Part shown: in pieces, positions 25,690 through 37,899 of the stretch
Layout: each line of letters opens with the position of its first letter
Position numbering within the stretch: the stretch's first letter is position 1
Source: Neocallimastix lanati (nom. inval.)
Taxonomy: Eukaryota > Neocallimastigomycota > Neocallimastigomycetes > Neocallimastigales > Neocallimastigaceae
Assembly: GCA_016946835.1 (NCBI GenBank)
Contig: JACVTC010000018.1
Coordinates: 777,501 to 841,500, forward strand
Length of the DNA: 64,000 nucleotides
Direction: 5' to 3'
Program-made: the position numbers and the translations under genes
Notes under the pieces: generated by a model
Told to the model about the DNA's origin: nothing
Seen by the model: the letters and a program-made list of their open reading frames with translations, nothing else
Databases searched by the model: none

Positions 25690-28077
25690 TTATGAATATA
25701 ATCGTTTTCCTATAGCTTCAACAGAAAAACCAATTTGTTTTAATTTTTTATGATTCAAAATTAGTCTTCCATCAAAAATAAATGCAGGTTTTGTCATATC
25801 ATTATATATTCTTTTGTAGTCCAAAGATTTAAATTCATCCCATTCGGTACAAATTACTATGGCATTAGCACCATAAGAGGCTTCATAGCATGAATGGCAA
25901 ACACTTATATTTGAAATATATTCTTTTTTTTTTTAATTGAAATAATAAAAGCATAAATAATTGAAGAAATAAATTTACGAAAATTTTCTTAAAAAATATA
26001 AAATAATGCTAAATTTAAAAATCTTATTCATTTTATAAGTACCATTATATTCTTGAAAATCACAATTTTCTTTAATATCATTTTTTATTTGATTTTCAGG
26101 AACTTTGGGATCAAATATTTTAATGATAGCACCTTCTTTTAATAGTGATAAAACAACAGTTAACGCTGGAGATTCTCTAATTAATTTTTTTTTAAATTTT
26201 TCATTTAATAAATATTTATATTTTAGTAAAAGTCATTTAAAATTATATGATTTCGAATAACTTACCTTGTATCTTTAGTATTTTTTTTAAATGAAAAACC
26301 ATATATTGCTATTATTTTACCTGTAATTGTATTAAAAAGTTTATTATAAATTGTTTTGACAAATCTTGTCTTTCTATAGTCATTCATGATAATTACTTGT
26401 TTCCAGTATTCCGCAACATCAGGAAGCTTAAAGTAATTTGAGAGATAAACTAAATTTAAAACATCCTTCTTGAAGCAGCTCCCACCGAAACCTTTATATG
26501 ATTTTTTATCAAAATTAATTCATCAATTAATTATTATTGGGTTCATTTATTATCTTATTGAATAATGATTCACCTACCAACACTAGCATTAAGAAATTTT
26601 GATCCAATTCGTGAATCTAAACCACAAGCTAAAGCTATTTCTTGGATATCAGCCCCTGTTTCTTCACATAAAGCACTTAGAGAATTAATACTTGATATTC
26701 TCTGAGCCAATAATGCATTTGCGCTCTTATTAGATATATAACAAAATTATAAAAATATATATATATAAATTTTTTTATTATTATATAAAATTTAATAATT
26801 ATATTTAAATAAATAAAAAATTTAAAATAATATATTATTTTTAATAATAAAAATGTAATAAATAATAAATATTTCATATTTCATATTAAATTTAAAAAAA
26901 AATTAAAAAAATTACTAGTTTTGATAATTCTGCAGACCAGAGACCCATTTTTATAATTTTTTCTTTTGGTATCCAATAGGAATATAGTTTACATAAAATA
27001 TCTTGAGCTACTCGACCTTCCTTTGTTTCGTTACCACCAATTAATATTCTATCAGGATAGAGAATATCATTAACTGCTGTTCCTTCTGCTAAAAATTCAG
27101 GATTAGATAATATTTCAAAATGAATGGATGTATTTTTATGATCAAAATCATTATTTATTGGTTCATAATCTGATTTTAAATCTTCATTATTTAAAGTTGA
27201 ATTACTACTTATACGTGACATACTTAAATCGCAATTATTTAAATTATTATTTTCCCGATTTTCATTTAATAATTTAATATCTTTTAATTATAAATAAATT
27301 TATATAGATATTTAGTAAATTAATTATTAGATTTTTATTTTAAAAATTCTAATAAAATTATTCGTTTTACTATTATTAATTTTGTTTGCATTTAATATTA
27401 TTCTTATGTGATCTGCTGTTTTACAAGGTACTGTTGATTTTTCTATAATAATTTTTGAATTTTTGGACACATCTGCAATTTTTCTCGCTGCAATTTCAAC
27501 AAAACTTTTATAAATAAATAAAAAATTTTTATTAGAACTTTCATTAGAAATTAATGTATTTTAATTTAACTTTTTTTTAAAAAAAAACCTAAGTTCAGCT
27601 GCTTGTCCTGCTCCTATTCCTCTATTTTTAGTTGGAGTTCCTACTGAAATAAATATAATATCAGCCGAATAAATAGAATTATCTATATCTTTCGTAAAGA
27701 ATAAGTTTTTTCCTCTTTTTTTTTTAACAATTTCTTCTAACCCTGGCTCATAGATTGGAAGCTTCAATATTCAATTAAAATAATAATTATAAATATTATA
27801 TTGTTAAGCTCTTTTAAATAATATTAAAATTTACATTATCTGAATTCCATGAATTTATTTTTTCTGAATCAACATCACAAACAGTTACAATAACTTCATC
27901 TTCAGGACATTTATATGCCATTACAGAGCTTGATGTGCCCCCAACATATCCCGCACCTATATAGCAAACATTCAAAGGTCTATTTAAGTACTTTTTAAAA
28001 GAGAAATAATTTTTTTTATTGTTTATAATTTCATTATTATCTTCATTTTCATTAATAGGAATAATATTAAATATCAT
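25690..28077 (-). CDS. UDP-glucose 6-dehydrogenase (copy 2), eight exons
   Basis: Exons read on the minus strand: 28077-27835, 27761-27589, 27504-27371, 27280-26916, 26725-26578, 26491-26266, 26176 to about 25979, and 25903-25690. Phases join correctly. Landmarks: NAD-binding [46 protein letters not shown], catalytic Cys in [19 protein letters not shown], and VICTEWDEF near the C-terminus. About 565 residues, longer than the animal enzyme (about 490) because of an Asn/Ser-rich insert of about 45 residues before the EILSNPEF segment. The donor of the last intron, GT in copy 1 (gaataagttt), is GA here (26022-26023). A GTAAAT at 25978 lies 45 bases downstream in the same phase with an open frame between, so splicing may have moved there. 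Cytosolic enzyme: UDP-glucose to UDP-glucuronate, precursor for uronic-acid glycans. Confidence 0.85.
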
Positions 28078-29328
28078 ATTTTGGAATGAAAGTTATATAA
28101 AATTATAATACTAAAAAAAAAAATAAATTATAAAAAATTTAATTAATTAATATAAAATATTTAAATTCTTTACATATTTTATTTTCAGTAAATAGTCATT
28201 CTTTTTATATGAAAAATATTATTTTTAATAATTATACTTTATTTTATTTTAAATAGGTCACAAAAAATATATGATTTTCTGTTAATTTTAAAATTTATAA
28301 TAGATATTTTAAATTTTTTTATTTAATTAAGAAGTTATTTTTTAGTTTATAATTTTTAATAACAGGTAATAAAATTCATCCAAAATATAATAATTAAATG
28401 AAATATTAAATATTTTCGGAGTTTTTAATATTAAACAATATTTTAAAATAACAAAAATAAATATTGCATAAAATTATTCTAATATAACTAATACTAAATT
28501 ACATGTATTAGCATTTTTAATATTTTTAAATTCAAATTAAGAATATTTAATAAACATTAATTTAAAATGTTAATATTTATTTTCAAATATATAATTATAA
28601 TTTTTTTTATTAAATATTAATAATTTTTAAATTATATTTTTATTTTATATAAAATAAAGGTAAAATATCATTTAAAAATAATAAAAATGACATTGTATTA
28701 TTTCATTAAATAATTTATATATGTAAATTATTATATTATATATCTATGTCAAAATTTTTTTTATTGAATAAATAAAAACGAATTTGAAATAATTAAAAAT
28801 TTTATTATGTTTATATATATTATGCTACTATATCCAATTAACTAAAATTAATATAAAATTTATTTTATCTTTGTTTATTTTAATAATACAATATTAAAAT
28901 TATAAAAGTTTTTCTTTATTAAAGTATTATTAATTATGATAAAATATAATATATAATATAAAAGATTAAAGTTTAAAAAAATAATTTAATTTATATTTTA
29001 ATTTTTGTTAAAAAAAGAAAACAATAATATATTAATAAATCTTTTGTTTCGTTAAAACAAATTACTTACATTTATTATATTCATTTTTTAAAATAGTCAA
29101 TTTAAAAAGTTTATAATAGAATTGATATTCATAAATAAGCAAAATTTAACAAAAATATATTAATTAAATAATTTTTTTTTAAAATAAAACATTAAAGTTT
29201 ATTTGTTTTTATTAAAAATAATTTTAATATTTTTATTAATTAAAATTATAATTAAAAATTAAAAATTAAAAATATCTAATAAAAAATTGTTAAATATAAA
29301 CTTTTTCTTAATAAACGATAAATTAAAA
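28078..29328. other. Divergent intergenic region between UDP-glucose dehydrogenase copy 2 and the family-2 glycosyltransferase
   Basis: AT-rich; 28078-29000 is shared with copy 1, and 29000-29328 is unique and should hold the glycosyltransferase promoter. The two genes are transcribed away from each other. No motif can be singled out. Confidence 0.5.
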
Positions 29329-30090
29329 ATGAATTTAATTTTTGAAGTATTTTTAATTATATTTTTATATTTAGAAATATTTGTAAAGAACATTTATGCA
29401 CTACCGTTATCCATTGTTGTGCCTGTATTTAATACAGCATCATACTTGGATCGGTGTATAAGTTCAATATTGAATCAAAAATTCAAAGATTTTGAATTAA
29501 TATGTGTTGACGATGGATCAACAGATAATTCAATGGAAATATTAGAAAAATATAAAATGACTGATAACAGAGTTAAAATTATTCATTTTGAAGAAAATAA
29601 AGGAGCCAGCGCTGCAAGAAACACAGGAATTGAAAATGCAAAAGGAGAATTTATTGGATTTGTTGATAGTGATGACTATATTGATGAAAGATTTTATGAA
29701 AATCTGATTCAAAAATCAAATGATTATGATATTGTTGTTGGTCAACTTGTATTAAGTACTAATATTTCTAAATATTATTATCAAGAAAAATATGAAAAAC
29801 ATTGGTCAATTTATGATTCAATATGGAGAAAAAAGTTCTTAAACGAAAATAATATCAGATATGATGAAACGTTGAAAATTGGAAATGACTTTGCTTTTAA
29901 TGTATTAGCATATAAATATAATCCAAAAATTTTAAACTTACCTGATGAAGGAATATATTATTATTATAAGAGAAGAACAGGTTCCCTTAGAAATTTTTCA
30001 AAAAGTGATTTAAAAAAATTTAATAAAAATGCTTATAGAAGTTTTAAGAATAATAAAAAGGACCTAAAGAAGAAAAAAGAATACTTTTAA
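29329..30090 (+). CDS. Family-2 glycosyltransferase with N-terminal secretion signal, bacterial capsule type
   Basis: A 253-residue protein from the ATG at 29329; the frame is open further upstream but without an ATG. Residues 1-24 form a signal peptide or signal anchor. The GT-A fold begins at LPLSIVVPVFN (25-35), with CVDDGSTDNS (DD at 61-62), GASAARNTGI (92-101) and the metal-binding FVDSDDYID (DSDD at 113-116). IWRKKFL and the acidic GNDFAFN segment fit family-2 enzymes of bacterial capsule and exopolysaccharide clusters. A Lys-rich tail ends it; at 253 residues it is shorter than many bacterial relatives. Bacterial homologues are cytosolic, so a secretion signal implies relocation to the ER or Golgi lumen (inference). 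Donor and acceptor sugars cannot be told from the sequence. Confidence 0.85.
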   Translation: MNLIFEVFLIIFLYLEIFVKNIYALPLSIVVPVFNTASYLDRCISSILNQKFKDFELICVDDGSTDNSMEILEKYKMTDNRVKIIHFEENKGASAARNTGIENAKGEFIGFVDSDDYIDERFYENLIQKSNDYDIVVGQLVLSTNISKYYYQEKYEKHWSIYDSIWRKKFLNENNIRYDETLKIGNDFAFNVLAYKYNPKILNLPDEGIYYYYKRRTGSLRNFSKSDLKKFNKNAYRSFKNNKKDLKKKKEYF

Positions 30091-30666
30091 ATTATTATAT
30101 TTTTTTTTAATTTTTTTAATTAAAAATTATATTTATTAAAATTTTAATTTGCCATTATTTCTTTTATTATCAATGTTATTTATTTTAATTTTTTTATTAA
30201 ATTTTCATATTTTATAATTTCATTAACTATTTCATTATTAAATTATATTTTTAATTATTTAATTTAATATTTTTCTAAAGTTCAAAAAATAAAAATATTA
30301 ATTTTTTTTACTCAAAAGCATTAATAAGTATTTTTATATATTATTAATGTATTAAAATCATTATTTATGTTATTATATATAATATATTAAAATCTTTTAT
30401 ATTTTATTAATTTTTTCATTTTTTCATGTAATTTAAAATAAATATTATTTTGTTTGAATTATAACTTTTTAATAACTAAGCTTAATATTAAAAAAGTTCG
30501 GAATTTTAATTAATTAAAGAAATTTATGGACAGAATTCTAAAATTAAAATTAAAAAAAAATGAATATACTTCAACAATCATCACAAACAATATCGATTTA
30601 GATTAATAATAAAAATCTATGATATTAAAAATATAACTTAAATAATAACTTATTCAAAAATTAAAA

Positions 30667-30778
30667 ATATTTATTTTACTAATTAAAGTGTTTAATATTT
30701 ATTTTACTAATTAAAGTGTTTAATATTTATTTTACTAATTAAAGTGTTTAATATTTATTTTACTAATTAAAGTGTTTA
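30667..30778. repeat. 28-bp tandem repeat, four copies
   Basis: Period of 28 bases, unit aattaaagtgtttaatattt followed by attttact, three full units from 30681 plus partial units at both ends, with no differences seen between units. Looks recently expanded. Confidence 0.9.
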
Positions 30779-31279
30779 TATATTATTATTATTTTTCATA
30801 ATTCTAAGTGCATATTAACTATATATTAATAATTTAAAAATTAAAATTTATATAAATATTATATATTAATAAATTTTGCTCTAAATTCATATGTTCATTC
30901 AAAATTAAAAAGGAGTTTAATAAAAAACATATATATAAATAAGTATATTTATTAATAACTAAAAAATATAATCAAAAAAATAATTAATATGGAAAGCAAA
31001 CATAACAATAATTATTGTTATATTAATTATAATTAAAATTAAAGTAATAATTATTGATAAAAAAATTTTTTTTTTTTATTCGGTAAAGCATATATTTTCA
31101 ATGCTTAATTAAATAGACGATTATATGTATTTATGTATTATATTTGATAAAAAAATACATTAAAGATAAAAATAAAATGTGAGTAAAAGATTATTTAAAG
31201 TAAAAAATAATAAAAATAAAAAAAAATAAATTTTAATTGATCAGAGAAAATTTAATGTAATAAAGAATAAAAATAAGTT

Positions 31280-31440
31280 ATTTAAAATAATAAAACAAAG
31301 AATTAATATCTTTAAATTAGATTGAGTGGTATCTATTAAATTCTCTTTTGAATATACAAAAAATATCTCATTAAGAGAATTATTCTTTATAGTTATAGTG
31401 ATTGAAACTATACTGTAAGTATTATTAAAAATATAAAAGA
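31280..31440 (+). repeat. Diverged copy of the repeat at 10897-11259
   Basis: Matches 11030-11165 over roughly 135 bases with many changes; no longer open. The less AT-rich character of the other copy has been lost, consistent with long neutral decay. Confidence 0.55.
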
Positions 31441-31985
31441 TAAATAAATAACATTATATATTTTCATAAAATAATTATTTCATTATTATGCGATCACTTT
31501 ATAATTATATATTTTTATTTAAAACATAAAAGATTACACATTAATTTATTACTTCAGTGAAAAAATTATAAATATTTAATCGTTATAATTTTTTTTTATT
31601 TATTATTAAGAATTCAATGATTTTTTATATTTAAATACTTTTTAAAAATTAATCATTGAATTAATAAAAGCTAAAGTAAAATTATTGAATTTTAATATTG
31701 AATTATATTAAAAAAAGTCTTTTTTTATACATATTTGAAAATTATAAATATTTTTTTTTCACAAGAAACTATTTACATAATATTTCTTTTTAAATTAAAA
31801 ATAATAAAAATTATATAAATTAAATATTCTTAAATATATACTAAATAATTTTTTTATTTTTTTTGTATTATTAAAATAATAAATAAATAGATTTTTAAAA
31901 ATTATTTTTAAAATTTTATATAAATTTATAGATTCATGCATAATTTGAATTTATATAGTAAAATTTTAAATTTTTTCTAATGATA

Positions 31986-33801
31986 TCACGAAGTATTGGT
32001 TAACTTACATATTCCTTTATTACATTCAAATTCCAAAACATCAGTTATTTTATTATTGTTCATTGGACATGTATCACTTTTTTCCATAACTTTTTGATTT
32101 CCACTACTACTATTAACATAGACATATTTCATATTATTATTGTATTTTGAGTTTAATGTAATGATTTGATCCTTTATTGATATTATTGCATATTCTCCGT
32201 TTGAAGCAAATAAGATATCCTCCTCGGAGTTACTACTACCATTGTCACTATTACTTTTTCTTCCACTACCGGTTACCATATAATTTCCATTATTGCTTTT
32301 TAATATATCAACTGAAATTTTACCATCAAGACAAATTGAAAGTTTATTGTCTTTATAAACAATTCTTCCAATTGCATTGCTATCACATACACCAACAGTA
32401 TCATCTTTTCTACAAGTAGTATTGGAACAGAAATAAATTGTATCCTTATCTACAATATAGTAACCAGTTTCTGTAATTTGTATACATTCTTTTTCTGTCT
32501 TACAATAGTATAATAATCCAGATCCAGTAGTAATATTATTAAGTGTTTTTTCATGAACAAGATAATAGGAATTTTCAACACAATTTGTTCCCGTATTAAT
32601 GTCACATTCTTTTGGGCAATATTTATCATCTACTGGAACAACACTTCCTTCCCCAATTTTAATGCAAACTTTACTACCATCACTAAGGCCTAAAAAATTA
32701 TCTTCATCATCTTCATCATCCACAGGATTATTTACAGTAATAGAAATATATTTTATTTTTTCGGAATTAGATTGAATTTCAATAATATCTTTTTCATCTT
32801 CAGAATCTGAAGTACAAAGATATGCTTTTTTTGATCCATCTTTTTCTGTTTTCACAATAACATCACCAGCACCATAACAAATATTATCATCTTCTGCAAT
32901 ATCACAAAATTCAATATCTTTTTCACATACAATTATTCTTCCTTCAGAATCACCAGAATTTGTATTGATAAAGTAACCTGAAATGTTTTCTTCTACATAA
33001 CATCCTTGTTTGGTACATGTAATAACTTTATCTTCCTCCATTGAAATATAATGATCTATTGTATTAGAAGCATTATTATCCATTTTTTCACATTCAAATT
33101 CAGTATTACTACCACCTCCATTGTTACTTGTACTACGACTTTGATGTGGGACATTTTTTCCTTCACATCTTATTAATTTGTTATATTTCTTATCAGAAGT
33201 AACTGAAGCTCCATCCAAGTAAAAGGTGGCGCTTCCATTCAAATCCTCTGGAAATTCAGTAATTAAACTACATTTACCCTCACCTTCGCATTTGAATAAT
33301 TCATTACTTGGATCATTTGATTCATTTTGATTTAAATAGTACCCGGCTTCAATTATTTCTGAACAACTACTAGAAGTAATACAATTAAATAAATATTTAC
33401 CGTAATTACTTTCAGAACAATCTGTTCCTTTATTACATTTTGCATTAAATAAATAATATTTTTTTTCACCTATCATAATAATGTGTTAATATTTAAAAAG
33501 TTTTATTTAACAAAATTCTTTATATCTATCAGCAACTTACATCCATCCCATTGACCATTACTTGAATCAAATGTACAACCTGTACCTATGTATTGGATGT
33601 TGGGTATAAATTTATTAATATAAAAATTAATTATAAAGAATTATTTTTTAAATTTATTAATTAATATTAATTTAATTTATTTATATATAAGACTTCAATA
33701 TTCTATTATTTATTTATAAATTTAGTAAAATGAAATTTAACCTGCATATACTAAATTGAATATTAATGCGATTAATATTACTATAGCCCTAATATTTTCA
33801 T
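31986..33801 (-). CDS. Secreted cysteine-module protein (scaffoldin-like repeats suspected), three exons
   Basis: The main exon (33469-31986) encodes about 490 residues. A 45-bp exon (33585-33541, GTGCTFDSSNGQWDG) joins it through GT-AG introns, creating ..WDGCEKKYYLF. Further up, 33795-33742 encodes a signal-peptide-like IRAIVILIALIFNLVYA ending at a GT donor in matching phase. The only nearby ATG (33801) is one base out of frame with it, in an A-run. The body is built of diverged 35-45-residue modules: a GYY-hydrophobic motif (AGYYLN, SGYFIN, TGYYIV), then a Lys/Ile/hydrophobic-Cys, then C-x(4-6)-C. Acidic and Ser/Asn-rich linkers separate them. From memory this resembles repeat modules of gut-fungal scaffoldin-type cell-surface proteins, which can be far longer. 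A GTAAGT lies just before the stop, so more exons or a truncation are possible. Confidence 0.65.
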
Positions 33802-34869
33802 AAATTAATATGTGATGTTAGTTATAGTATATTTTTTAAAAAATTATATTATTTCTATAACATTTTAAAATATTTACTTAAAAATAAATCGTATACCCAT
33901 TTTTTACAAATATATTTAATTTAAATTTATTATCTGAATTAAATAAAATAATAAAAATGATTTTAATAATAATATGAAAGCCTAAATAATTTCTAATAAT
34001 AAAAATAATAAATAATTAAATAATTTTCATATTTTAATAATATATAAATAAAGAGTAAAAAAATATATTTATATTATAATTTAATCTTAATAATATATTT
34101 TATTTTATTTTTAATTTTTTTTTTATTTTCGAATATTACATTTAAATTTATATTAATTTGTCTTTAATAATTTTTCATTATTGAAAGGTTATTTTTGTTG
34201 CTTCTTTAAATGAAATAATTTTAATTATTTTAATTTATTTTGTTATAATTATTCAATAATTATATAAATAAATAAATATTAATTTTATTCATGAATAATA
34301 TTTTGAAAAATTTAATTAATTATTATTAATTTTAGTGTTTTTGTTATTAGTATTTTTATTTAATATTTATTTTTAATAATTTATTAATTATTATATATTA
34401 TCTACTATTTATAATATATAATTTATTTTATATTATTTTTAAATTTTTATTATTTTTTATTTCTCTATTTCAATATTTCTATATTATAATAGAATAAAAT
34501 TAAAAGAACATGTAAATGCAAGCTTAAAATTAAATATATTAGAATAAATCGTTTACAATTAAATAAAATTGATATATTTTAAAAAAAAATAAATAGAGAA
34601 TGAAAAAGTAAATATTGTTAAAATATATAAAATATAAAACAACTGAAATTTTTTTTTCTTCCTGAACTTCAACCTTAAATATAATAAATATATTTAATTT
34701 ATTAATTGTTTATTAAGATTAACATATTAAATTTAAAAGTACTTTTTTATTTAAAAAATATATTATTAATATTTATAAAAAAATAGTTAGCTAATTTATT
34801 AATTTAAACAATTAATAAAAATTTTCAATTTATTATAATAAATATATAAATTATTAACTTTTAAATCGA
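33802..34869. other. AT-rich intergenic sequence
   Basis: Nothing recognisable; probably holds the promoter of the cysteine-module gene at its left end. Confidence 0.55.
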
Positions 34870-37090
34870 ATTAAAAAATGGTAAATTCACTATTGAAAAA
34901 GAATAATTTATCAATATTGACAATCCAAATAACACACATGGAATTGTAAATTTCAATTATTTTGAGAACTTTAATAGAATAATTAATTTAAGTAAGGAAA
35001 ATTATCCTTGATGGAAAAATAATATAATTTAACTTTTAGTTATAAATATATTAATATACTATTAAACACCAAAAAATATTAAAAAATTTAGATATATTTT
35101 TATTATAGTATTTTTTATATAATATTTGTTATTTAATTTTATTTATCTTTATTTTTATAATTATAAAAGTATATCTTTTATCAAAGTTATATTTTATTTC
35201 TTTTATATATTATATTTAAATATAATAATATTTTGATTGGGTAAACTATATTAAAGTCATTATTAAATATTTATTTTTTATAGTCTAACATAAACTATGT
35301 GACTAATTAATTATTAAAAAACTATGAAAAAAGGTCTTAAGAGGTAGCACGTCAAATTTAATCAATCTCTAATCGATTCAATGATATTTACTGAAAAAGA
35401 GTAAATTATTATTATTTATGAATGTAGGATAAGTAAAAAAAAAACTAATTCAATAAAAACTATAAGGAAAAATATTTCTTTAAAATCTAATAATTAAAGT
35501 ACTAATAATAATAATAAAAACTATTCAAATAATATCCAGAAAAATAATTATAAAATCATTTATGATAATCTTTTCGTTCAAAAATACAATATCAAAAATT
35601 TTCTAAATATTGATTTAAATTAAAAAATTATCTAACCTAATATGAAAACATTACATAAGAATGAATTACTTTATGGAATCTTTGATTCGAATGCCTCTAT
35701 TAACATAACAAACAGATTAGATAAATAAATAAATTTAATAAATTGCAATGAAAAGTTATATTTTGCCAATAATCAATTATTAAATTCAAAAATCGTTAGG
35801 ACCGCTAAATAACATATCCTCAATCATGAAATAACAATTAATGATGTTAATTATACACTCACAATTAATATAAATCTATTATTAGTGGGTAATATAACAA
35901 AACCAAACTTTAAAATTATTTTTAATAATTTAAATCACAATAAACCATGTACAATAGTTTATGATTACTACACCAATCCATATATTTTCAAATTCAAATA
36001 ACATTTATATATTATAGGTTTTAAAACAGAAACTTCATTTAAAAAATATTAATAATATTAGTGTTAATAAAAATCAAGTATGTAAAAATGAAAATTCCAG
36101 TGAAACTTAATTAATGACATAGAAGATCAGCTTATTTTGATATTTGCTAAATTAAATATAAATTTTTAAAGAATAATATAAATTTTAAAGTTAATTGTTT
36201 AAATATTATAGTATATATATGTAAAGAATGCTTTAGAATGCTTTATATCTCAAATTTAAATAATTAAATTTGAAAATAATCCAATTCCAGATTTTTTTTG
36301 GCTATTTTAAGAATTTTATTAGTTATAAGATTTTAGGTATTAATAATGATAAATTCATAAAATCATTCTTTCCAGAAAAGTTAAATTTTTCTAGTCTAAA
36401 AATAATAATTCTTATACTTTTTTCTTATTTTAAATATAAATTTCTTATATTTAATAATGAAATTTGAACAAATTATTATAAAAATTTTAATTACAACCTA
36501 AGTAACTTCAATAATTAAAATGAAGCAATAAATGATGATAATAATAAAAAATAACAATGGAAATAATATTAATTCCAATATAAGTAATAAAATTATAAAC
36601 AATAATATGAAGAGTAAAGATAATTATTATATAAAAAATATTTTCAATAAGAATAAAAAATTCATTTATATCATTAATTAATAATTGTTCTAATTATTAA
36701 ATTAACGTATATAAAATATAAAGTTATACTTTATATTAAAATAAAAATTTAAGTCTCAAACAGATATATTATTTATATTATTAATCAAATATTATCTAAT
36801 TATGTTATAAAATAAATTATTTATATTTATTAATTTTTTTCAAATTAAAGATATTCAAAAAGTATTAAAACACTTAAAAAGAAATATACAATTAGGAATT
36901 AAATTATCAAAAAGTGCATATATCAGATCTTTCATTTATGTTGATAATTTAAGTGATATAAAAACTTGTATTTCTATAAATGGATTTGTAAAATTAAGTG
37001 GATATTCTTTAACAAGTTGAAATTCTAAATTACAACAACGCCTATCTACTTATATTACTGAATTGAAATATTAGAGTCTTCAGGAATTCT
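34870..37090 (+). mobile_element. Fossil Ty1/Copia element, heavily decayed
   Basis: Collinear but broken remnants of a Copia polyprotein: gag start (NFNYFENFNRIINLSKENYP), protease (DSNASINITNRLD), the post-protease segment (NIIL-type and FNNLN), a piece of the region after integrase (YKILGINN), and RNase H (VLKHLKRNIQLGIKLSKS). Many breaks and missing blocks; an old copy. A solo LTR of family C sits inside its gag zone (35060-35290). Its own LTRs are not recognised. Confidence 0.8.
35060..35290 (-). repeat. Solo LTR of Copia family C nested in the fossil Copia
   Basis: The reverse complement aligns end to end with the 239-bp LTR of Copia C (52211-52449), with roughly one difference per ten bases. 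It runs from tattaaacacc to tctaaca. Flanks tatac (35055-35059) and taaac (35291-35295) look like a target duplication with one change. A full element was presumably lost by LTR-LTR recombination. Confidence 0.85.
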
Positions 37091-37899
37091 GATAAATATT
37101 ATATTTAGGATCTAAATTATTTAATAAATTAAATTAGAAAAATAAATAATCCATAAAATAAATTAAAATTACTTATTGTATAAAAATTTATAATTTAAAA
37201 TATAATTATTATTTCTCTCTTTTAACTTGTTTTTTCTAAATACTATAATACTTCATAAAATACATAAAAAGTATTCCAATAATTTATAATTTAAATATTA
37301 TTTTTATTCTTTGAATAATATTAATATATTGTTTAAATAATATAAATAAATAATTAATATAGATTTAATATTTAAATATCATTATTTATTTAATTTTGAT
37401 TTGTTTTAAAATAAATATTTATTTATATTTAATTTCAATAAACAATGAACTTAATATAATTTATTTTTTTTAATTAAATCCTTATTATAATAAAATATTC
37501 AGATTTAAATATTTTTTAATTAAATTTATTTCAAATATAAAATTACTTATTATTAAAAATAAATTTTATAAAGCTCATTTTAATAATAAACATATATTAA
37601 TATAATAAATTAATTGGTAAATTAGTATATTTTAAAAAAATTTAAATAAATTAATTCAGTTGAAATTTATATAAAAAAAATTAAAAATATGAAAATTATA
37701 AATAATTCTAGAATTTCCACGAAGTAAAATTAAATCAAAATAGAAATTTTAACAAATAAAAATAATAAAATAAAATAGATTAAATAAATACGTATTATTT
37801 ATTTAGAAATTTTATTTATATTTTTTAATAAAAAAGATCAAATATTTTTAAAATATAATTTAAACTTAAAATTAGTTTCAAGTATAATTTTAATATTTT
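37091..37899. other. AT-rich intergenic sequence
   Basis: No coding remnant recognised; upstream flank of the TupA-like gene. Confidence 0.55.

Larger units (their letters stand above)
20700..29000. repeat. Segmental duplication, copy 2 (SGNH gene plus UDP-glucose dehydrogenase)
   Basis: Second copy of the block at 1-15350. Homology starts close to the end of the LTR-like sequence at 20728 and fades near 29000, just before the family-2 glycosyltransferase, which has no counterpart after copy 1. Confidence 0.75.
30091..31985. other. AT-rich intergenic region with a repeat remnant
   Basis: No gene recognised. It holds the 28-bp tandem repeat at 30667-30778 and, at about 31280-31440, a decayed copy of the unknown frame found at 10897-11259. 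Confidence 0.5.

Noticed and set aside
26677-26877. 66-aa minus frame near UDP-glucose dehydrogenase copy 2
   Set aside because: Consists mostly of an intron of the dehydrogenase read together with part of exon 5.
29287-29328. Upstream extension of the family-2 glycosyltransferase frame
   Set aside because: The extension has no ATG; the ATG at 29329 gives a clean signal peptide immediately before the catalytic domain.
32177-32419. 80-aa forward frame rich in His and Tyr
   Set aside because: Antisense shadow of the cysteine-module exon.
36270-36467. 65-aa forward frame
   Set aside because: A fragment of the fossil Copia polyprotein (FFGYF...YKILGINN), not a separate gene.
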